From Nocardia inohanensis NBRC 100128 (lineage in GTDB: Bacteria; Actinomycetota; Actinomycetes; Mycobacteriales; Mycobacteriaceae), in assembly GCF_001612945.1 (NCBI RefSeq), contig NZ_BDBK01000012.1, positions 62,001-126,000 of the forward strand: 64,000 nt of DNA. Reading direction: 5' to 3'. The notes beneath the pieces were generated by a model, which had not been told where the DNA came from, did no database searches, and saw only the letters and a list, made by a program, of their open reading frames with translations. The translations under genes and the position numbers were made by a program. How positions within the stretch are numbered: the stretch's first letter is position 1; each line of letters opens with the position of its first letter. This document shows, piece by piece, positions 59,921-64,000 of this stretch.

Positions 59921-61459
59921 TCAGCTGGCCGGGGTGCTCAGCAGCAGGCCGTAGGGCTTTCCGTCCAGTCCGCCGGACAGGTCGAAGGAGATGAACTTCG
60001 GTTCGGTGTATTCGTCGAGGGCGTGCGGTCCGGCCTCCCGGCCCAGCCCGCTCTGCTTGACGCCGCCGAAGGGATACTCCGGCGGGGCCAGATGCCAGTC
60101 GTTGATCCAGACCATGCCCGCCTCCAGCTGTTCGGCGACCTCGAAGGCGAGCGCGGGGTCGGTCGACCAGACGCCCGCCGACAGGCCGTAGTCACTGTCG
60201 TTGGCGATGGCGATGGCCTCGGGGATGGTGCGGTAGCGGATCACCGAGACCACCGGCCCGAAGATCTCCTCGCGTGCGATCCGCATGTCGTTGGTGACAT
60301 CGGTGAAGATGGTCGGCTCGACCCAGAAGCCTTTGTCCAGGCCGGGTCCGGTGGGCACGCCGCCGCCGTAGGCCAGGGTCGCGCCTTCGTCCTGCCCGAT
60401 GCGGATGTAGTCGAGAACGCGATCGCGCTGGGCGGCGGAGAAGACCGGGCCCAGATCGGTGTCGTAGTCCATGGGATCGCCGAAGCGCAGGGTCTTGACC
60501 CGCTCGATCATGCGCGCCACGAACTCGTCGTGCAGCGCGTCCGGCAGCAGCAGCCGGGTGCCGGACTCGCAGCCCTGGCCCGAGTGCATGAGGAACGCGA
60601 ACAGCGAACCGTCCACTGCCTCTTCGAGATTCGCGTCGGGTAGCACGAGGTTCGCGCCCTTGCCGCCCAGTTCGAGGGTGAGGCGTTTGACGTTGCCGGC
60701 GGCCCTGCGCATGATCTCCTTGCCGACCGCGGTCGACCCGGTGAAACCGATCTTGCGCACGTCCGGGTGATCGGCCAGGCGCGCCCCGACGATCTCGCCC
60801 TCGCCGGTCACCACATTGAAGACGCCGGCGGGCAATCCGGCCGCCTCGAATTCGCGAGCCAGCTCCAGCAGGAGTAGCGGCGCGTGCTCATCGGGCTTGA
60901 TGACGACGGTATTGCCCGCCCCCAAGGCCGGGAAGACCTTCCACACCGACAGCGGCAGCGGGATGTTCCACGGCACGATGGCCGCGCACACACCGATGGG
61001 CTCGCGCCGCACCTTCCCGGCGGCGAGCACGGGATGCACTGTGGGGCCGCCGCTTTCGAACTCGTAGCGGGCGGTGAGATCGGCCAGATAGTGCATGTGC
61101 GGCAGGGCCGCGCCGAAGTGGAACGGCTCGGCCACGCGCAGGGTCGCGCCGATCTCCTCCGCGTGCAGGGCGGCGAGTTCGTAGGTGCGCTCGGCGAAGC
61201 GGTCGGCGACGGTGCGCAGCACCTGGGCGCGCTGGGCCGGCGGGGTCGAACGCCAGCCGCCGTCCTCGTGCGCGGCTTTCGCGGCGGCCACCGCGCGGTC
61301 GGCGGAGGACAGATCGCCGCGCGCGACCGTGGCGATCAGGCGTTCGGTGGCCGGGCTGCGGATCTCGTAGCGCTCGGCCGCATCGACCCACTCACCGCCG
61401 ATGTACATCGCGTAATGCGGTACGTCCACCTCGGATTGGACGGCTGTGTCGGTACTCAT
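59921..61459 (-). CDS. NAD-dependent aldehyde dehydrogenase
   Basis: 512 residues. N165 (VPWNIPL), general base E263 (LELGGKGAN) and nucleophile C297 (HSGQGCESG) are present, with NAD motif FTGSTAVGK. It oxidises an aldehyde to an acid for activation by the next gene. ATG at 61459 is preferred to one at 61498. Operator site 4 lies 48 bases upstream. First gene of the operon. Confidence 0.93.
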   Translation of the reverse strand: MSTDTAVQSEVDVPHYAMYIGGEWVDAAERYEIRSPATERLIATVARGDLSSADRAVAAAKAAHEDGGWRSTPPAQRAQVLRTVADRFAERTYELAALHAEEIGATLRVAEPFHFGAALPHMHYLADLTARYEFESGGPTVHPVLAAGKVRREPIGVCAAIVPWNIPLPLSVWKVFPALGAGNTVVIKPDEHAPLLLLELAREFEAAGLPAGVFNVVTGEGEIVGARLADHPDVRKIGFTGSTAVGKEIMRRAAGNVKRLTLELGGKGANLVLPDANLEEAVDGSLFAFLMHSGQGCESGTRLLLPDALHDEFVARMIERVKTLRFGDPMDYDTDLGPVFSAAQRDRVLDYIRIGQDEGATLAYGGGVPTGPGLDKGFWVEPTIFTDVTNDMRIAREEIFGPVVSVIRYRTIPEAIAIANDSDYGLSAGVWSTDPALAFEVAEQLEAGMVWINDWHLAPPEYPFGGVKQSGLGREAGPHALDEYTEPKFISFDLSGGLDGKPYGLLLSTPAS

Positions 61460-61507
61460 CGTAGGGCTCGGCCCCTCTCTCGGTGTTGCCTGAATCACTA
61501 TCTCAAC

Positions 61508-61525
61508 TGACCGGCCGTACAGTCA
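61508..61525. promoter_or_regulatory. 18-bp palindromic operator, site 4 (ALDH operon)
   Basis: TGACCGGCCGTACAGTCA, a full match to TGACYG-N6-CRGTCA, between ALDH (61459) and the end of the hydrolase gene (61552). Confidence 0.78.
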
Positions 61526-61551
61526 AGGCCGGTGAAGGTCTACCGGCGCCT

Positions 61552-62499
61552 TTACAGCCCCGTCAGCCCGATCGGCCGCCCGGAGAGCCCGCGCAGCCGC
61601 ACGATCTCGGCATTGAACTCGTCGATGGCCTGCATATTGCTGGCGTGCCCGGACTCGGGCAGCGCGATCACGCGGTCGAGGTTCCCGGCCAGCCGGAACA
61701 ACTCGGCGGTGCGCTGTGATTCGCTCGGCGGCAGCAGGCCGTCGCGCTCGCCGTACAGCACCGTGGTCGGCACCCGAAGGGCTTTCACGCCCTCCGAAAC
61801 ATCCACTTGCTGAAGGACTTTCGCCCATTCGGAACGCACTCGCGGCCGGCACAGCGCGGCCAGTCGCTGGCCGAAGTCGACCAGTTCGAGCGGTGCGTCC
61901 GCGGTCAGCGAGACCTTCCGGAACATCGAGCGGGACAACCGGCGCGGCGGGGACGGCAAGGGCGCCACGGCCATGGCGGTCATCAGTCGCGAGAGCCGAT
62001 CCTGCCGCCGGCGCATGCCCTCCCGGCCCTCCGACAACCCGGTGGCGGTATTGGCGAGCAGGGCCGAATCCACATAGCGCGGCACTTCCTCGGGGAAGTG
62101 CTGGGCCCAGGCCAGCACGGTCGCCCCGCCCATACTGTGCCCCACCACGGTGGCGGGCGTCTCCGGTGCGATCGTCGCGGCCAGCACCGCCGACAGATCC
62201 TCGGCCAGCACCCGGTCGCCGAACGGTCGGGAGCCCGCGGCACTGCGGCCGTGGCCGCGCTGGTCGTAGGCGATCACCCGGTTGTCGGCGGCCAGGGCAT
62301 TGATCTGCGGGTTCCAGAATTCGATCGCGACGGACCAACCATGCACCAGCACAACGGGATCCGAATACGGATCGCCGTACTCCCGGACATGCAGCGCGGT
62401 CCCGTCCGCAGAGATGACAGCGCGGGTCTCGCGGGGTTCCGGATGTCCGAGGACTCCGGTCGCGTGGGCGTCCGGAGCGAATTTCAGAGATTTCGGCAT
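61552..62499 (-). CDS. Alpha/beta hydrolase
   Basis: 315 residues. Nucleophile in VVGHSMGGA, oxyanion VLVHGWSVA, acid in YGERDGLLP and the C-terminal histidine in PESGHASNM. It is probably an esterase or lipase-like enzyme releasing an alcohol or acid for the pathway. It is separated from ALDH by operator 4 and shares the 62500-62604 gap, with operator 5, with the divergent hydratase. Confidence 0.88.
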   Translation of the reverse strand: MPKSLKFAPDAHATGVLGHPEPRETRAVISADGTALHVREYGDPYSDPVVLVHGWSVAIEFWNPQINALAADNRVIAYDQRGHGRSAAGSRPFGDRVLAEDLSAVLAATIAPETPATVVGHSMGGATVLAWAQHFPEEVPRYVDSALLANTATGLSEGREGMRRRQDRLSRLMTAMAVAPLPSPPRRLSRSMFRKVSLTADAPLELVDFGQRLAALCRPRVRSEWAKVLQQVDVSEGVKALRVPTTVLYGERDGLLPPSESQRTAELFRLAGNLDRVIALPESGHASNMQAIDEFNAEIVRLRGLSGRPIGLTGL

Positions 62500-62571
62500 G
62501 CCGCTACTCCCTTGTACTCAGCATCAGCCAGCCGCACTTGACGTGAGCGCGGTCACTGGCAACACTAAAAC

Positions 62572-62589
62572 TAACCGCACGTACAGTCA
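62572..62589. promoter_or_regulatory. 18-bp palindromic operator, site 5 (ECH / hydrolase)
   Basis: TAACCGCACGTACAGTCA, one mismatch from TGACYG-N6-CRGTCA, 15 bases before the ATG at 62605. A looser 17-bp relative (TGAC-N9-GTCA) lies at 62539-62555. Confidence 0.7.
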
Positions 62590-62604
62590 ACAATGGAGAT
62601 GGCG

Positions 62605-63393
62605 ATGTCAGACCGGGTAGCGATACAGGAGAACGTCGTTCGAGTCGAGCGACCCGCGGACGGAGTGGCGGTGGTGGTGCTGGATCGGCCGTCACGGCTC
62701 AATGCCATGAGCCCGTCGCGGATTCCGTTGCTGACGGCGGCCGTGCGCCCGCTCGCCACGGATCCCGACACCCGGGTGGTCGTCCTGACCGGTGCCGGGC
62801 GGGGCTTCTGCACGGGCATGGATCTGAGCAGCCTCGACGAGATGGCGCCGCGCGAGCAGGAGGCCACCATGGCCTGGATGCGCGATCTGCACGGCTTCTC
62901 GCTGGAATTCGCACGGCTGCCGCAGCCCACCATCGCCGCGGTCAGCGGTCCGGCCATCGGTGGCGGGCTCGGCATGGCATTGGGCTGTGATCTGCGGATC
63001 GCCGGGCCGGGCGCGAAGTTCGGCGCGACCTTCGCCCGGATGGCGATCGGGCCCGATGCCGGGGTCTCGTATACGCTTCCGGCCGCGATCGGTCACGCCC
63101 GCGCACTGGATCTACTGCTCAGCTGTGAGCCCATCGGACCCGAGGAGGCATTGCGGGTGGGCCTGGTGAGCCGAGTCGCCGACGACGCCCTCACCGCCGC
63201 AATCGAACTCGCCCAACGCTGGGCGCGCATTCCCACCCATGCCGCGCGCATGATCAAGGCGACCCTGCGGCAGGCCGCCGCGGCCGATCTGGAGACCACC
63301 CTGCTCGAGATCGAACCCCGCACCCAGGCCGAGCTGATCTGCCATCCGGACTTCTTCGCCAATGCCCAGGCGTGGCTGGACAATCACCACTGA
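62605..63393 (+). CDS. Enoyl-CoA hydratase/isomerase-family protein
   Basis: 262 residues, crotonase fold (FCTGMDLSSL and SGPAIGGGLGMALGC oxyanion segments). The catalytic glutamates are replaced around FARMAIGPDAGVSY by an aspartate, typical of isomerase-like members. The ATG at 62605 follows GGAG by 6 bases; ATGs at 62593 and 62599 are less well placed. A terminator follows and the TetR gene is convergent. Confidence 0.9.
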   Translation: MSDRVAIQENVVRVERPADGVAVVVLDRPSRLNAMSPSRIPLLTAAVRPLATDPDTRVVVLTGAGRGFCTGMDLSSLDEMAPREQEATMAWMRDLHGFSLEFARLPQPTIAAVSGPAIGGGLGMALGCDLRIAGPGAKFGATFARMAIGPDAGVSYTLPAAIGHARALDLLLSCEPIGPEEALRVGLVSRVADDALTAAIELAQRWARIPTHAARMIKATLRQAAAADLETTLLEIEPRTQAELICHPDFFANAQAWLDNHH

Positions 63394-63411
63394 CCCACGC
63401 GCGGACAGCGA

Positions 63412-63451
63412 AAGGCCCGGGTGACGAAAAGTCTCCCGGGCCTTCGTTTTT
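63412..63451 (+). terminator. Rho-independent terminator
   Basis: AAGGCCCGGG and CCCGGGCCTT with a 13-base loop, followed by CGTTTTT, between the convergent ECH and TetR genes. Confidence 0.85.
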
Positions 63452-64000
63452 CAGGCGGCGTAGGCGGCGCGGACGACCTCGACAATGCGGCCCTTGGGGT
63501 CGGTCAGGGTCGCGAGCGGGAAGCGGTCCACGAGCAGGCCGCCGAGGAAGACATCGGCGAAGGTGGCGGCGATCTCCTCGGGCGTGCGCTGGCCCTCCGG
63601 CCGGAACCACACCCACATCCACTGCATGGAACCCCACAGTTGCAGGGCCACGACCTCCACATCGACCGGCCGGAAGACACCGGCGTCGATGCCGCGCTGC
63701 AGTTCCTCCATGGTCATGCGCTGCAATTCCGCCCGCAGTTTGCGGACCTCCTGCATGGCGGGATCATCGGAGAGCTGCACCACCTCACGCTGGCTGGCGA
63801 TGGTGGCGGCGCGATCGGTCACCTGCAAGATCGTCGAAGCGTAGAAGATGGAGGCGATGCGCTCCTGCGGTGTCTCGAGCTGTTCCCACATCCGGCGGAC
63901 CGCGTCGAGCTGGCGGGTCATGTAGTTCTCTTCGAGCTCGCGCAGCATCTGCGCCTTGGTGCCGAAGTGATGGACGATGGTGCCCTTGGACATCCCGAGC
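63451..64000 (-). CDS. TetR-family regulator, 5' end outside the window
   Basis: The visible 183 codons begin inside the helix-turn-helix (LGMSKGTIVHHFGTKAQML) and contain the whole ligand domain (about 150 residues, ending VRAAYAA). The first 35-40 residues lie beyond base 64000. Members like this control acyl-CoA and steroid catabolism through acyl-CoA ligands. Its position at the end of the operator-bearing gene set makes it the first candidate to bind the TGACYG-N6-CRGTCA sites. Confidence 0.88.
   Translation of the reverse strand, partial: LGMSKGTIVHHFGTKAQMLRELEENYMTRQLDAVRRMWEQLETPQERIASIFYASTILQVTDRAATIASQREVVQLSDDPAMQEVRKLRAELQRMTMEELQRGIDAGVFRPVDVEVVALQLWGSMQWMWVWFRPEGQRTPEEIAATFADVFLGGLLVDRFPLATLTDPKGRIVEVVRAAYAA

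Noticed and set aside
62539..62555. TGAC-N9-GTCA as another copy of the operator
   Set aside because: The spacing is one base short and the inner positions do not match; recorded only as a looser relative next to site 5.
1..64000. CRISPR arrays, insertion sequences, phage or integron structures
   Set aside because: I saw no regularly spaced repeats, transposase or integrase genes, or flanking direct repeats anywhere in the window.

Overview
The window reads as chromosomal DNA of a high-GC, mycolic-acid-containing actinobacterium, most like Nocardia. The reasons are a secreted antigen-85-type mycolyltransferase (29612-30607), DUF3068/PorA and Rv1733c-like proteins, a FadE5-type acyl-CoA dehydrogenase, an FprB-type ferredoxin/ferredoxin reductase fusion, a DUF6131 mini-protein and the XRE/DUF397/DUF574-methyltransferase set common in Nocardia and Streptomyces. 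I see no rRNA, tRNA, CRISPR array, insertion sequence or replication origin. Many genes look leaderless or start with GTG/TTG.

Layout. 1-6300: stress and envelope genes: STAS and PAS-ANTAR regulators, a thioesterase-like protein, a DUF6328 membrane protein joined in frame to CsbD, a nucleotidyltransferase joined in frame to a BON domain, a metallophosphoesterase and two lipoproteins. Several have SigF/SigB-like promoters (GATT or GCTT, 15 bp, GGGTA). 6301-9945: an XRE/DUF397 pair divergent from a DUF574 methyltransferase, flanked by two small genes with near-identical promoters. 10017-23591: a mosaic of regulators (GntR, HxlR, TetR), a polysaccharide deacetylase, SDR, a LysE relic, tandem DUF2236 oxygenase-like proteins, an HpnE-like flavoprotein, an amino-acid permease, a stand-alone ATP-dependent DNA ligase and small membrane proteins.

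23781-29405 is the most distinctive locus: a compact three-gene operon encoding a pterin-dependent aromatic amino acid hydroxylase, an EntF-like C-A-T-TE peptide synthetase whose specificity residues read DALVTGSVVK (one change from a known tyrosine code), and a catechol O-methyltransferase with the complete animal COMT active site. Together they suggest hydroxylation, activation and O-methylation of a tyrosine/DOPA unit. 29612-37695 holds the mycolyltransferase, two tautomerases, a short SigA-like sigma factor and regulator/enzyme pairs with visible operators (MerR-SDR, HxlR-tautomerase).

37742-64000 is a lipid/steroid-type catabolic region: fadA-fadB, two SCO6745-family genes, an operon ECH-Ltp2-like protein-DUF35-FadD-CYP-FadE-FadE5 divergent from the ferredoxin reductase, an ALDH-FadD-phosphotransferase operon, an alpha/beta hydrolase, a second ECH and a TetR regulator cut by the window end. 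Five intergenic copies of one 18-bp palindrome (TGACYG-N6-CRGTCA) sit at the heads of these units, so they are probably one regulon, with the terminal TetR as the obvious candidate regulator. Inserted among them is a partial conservon (roadblock protein and sensor kinase) in an operon with DUF3068.
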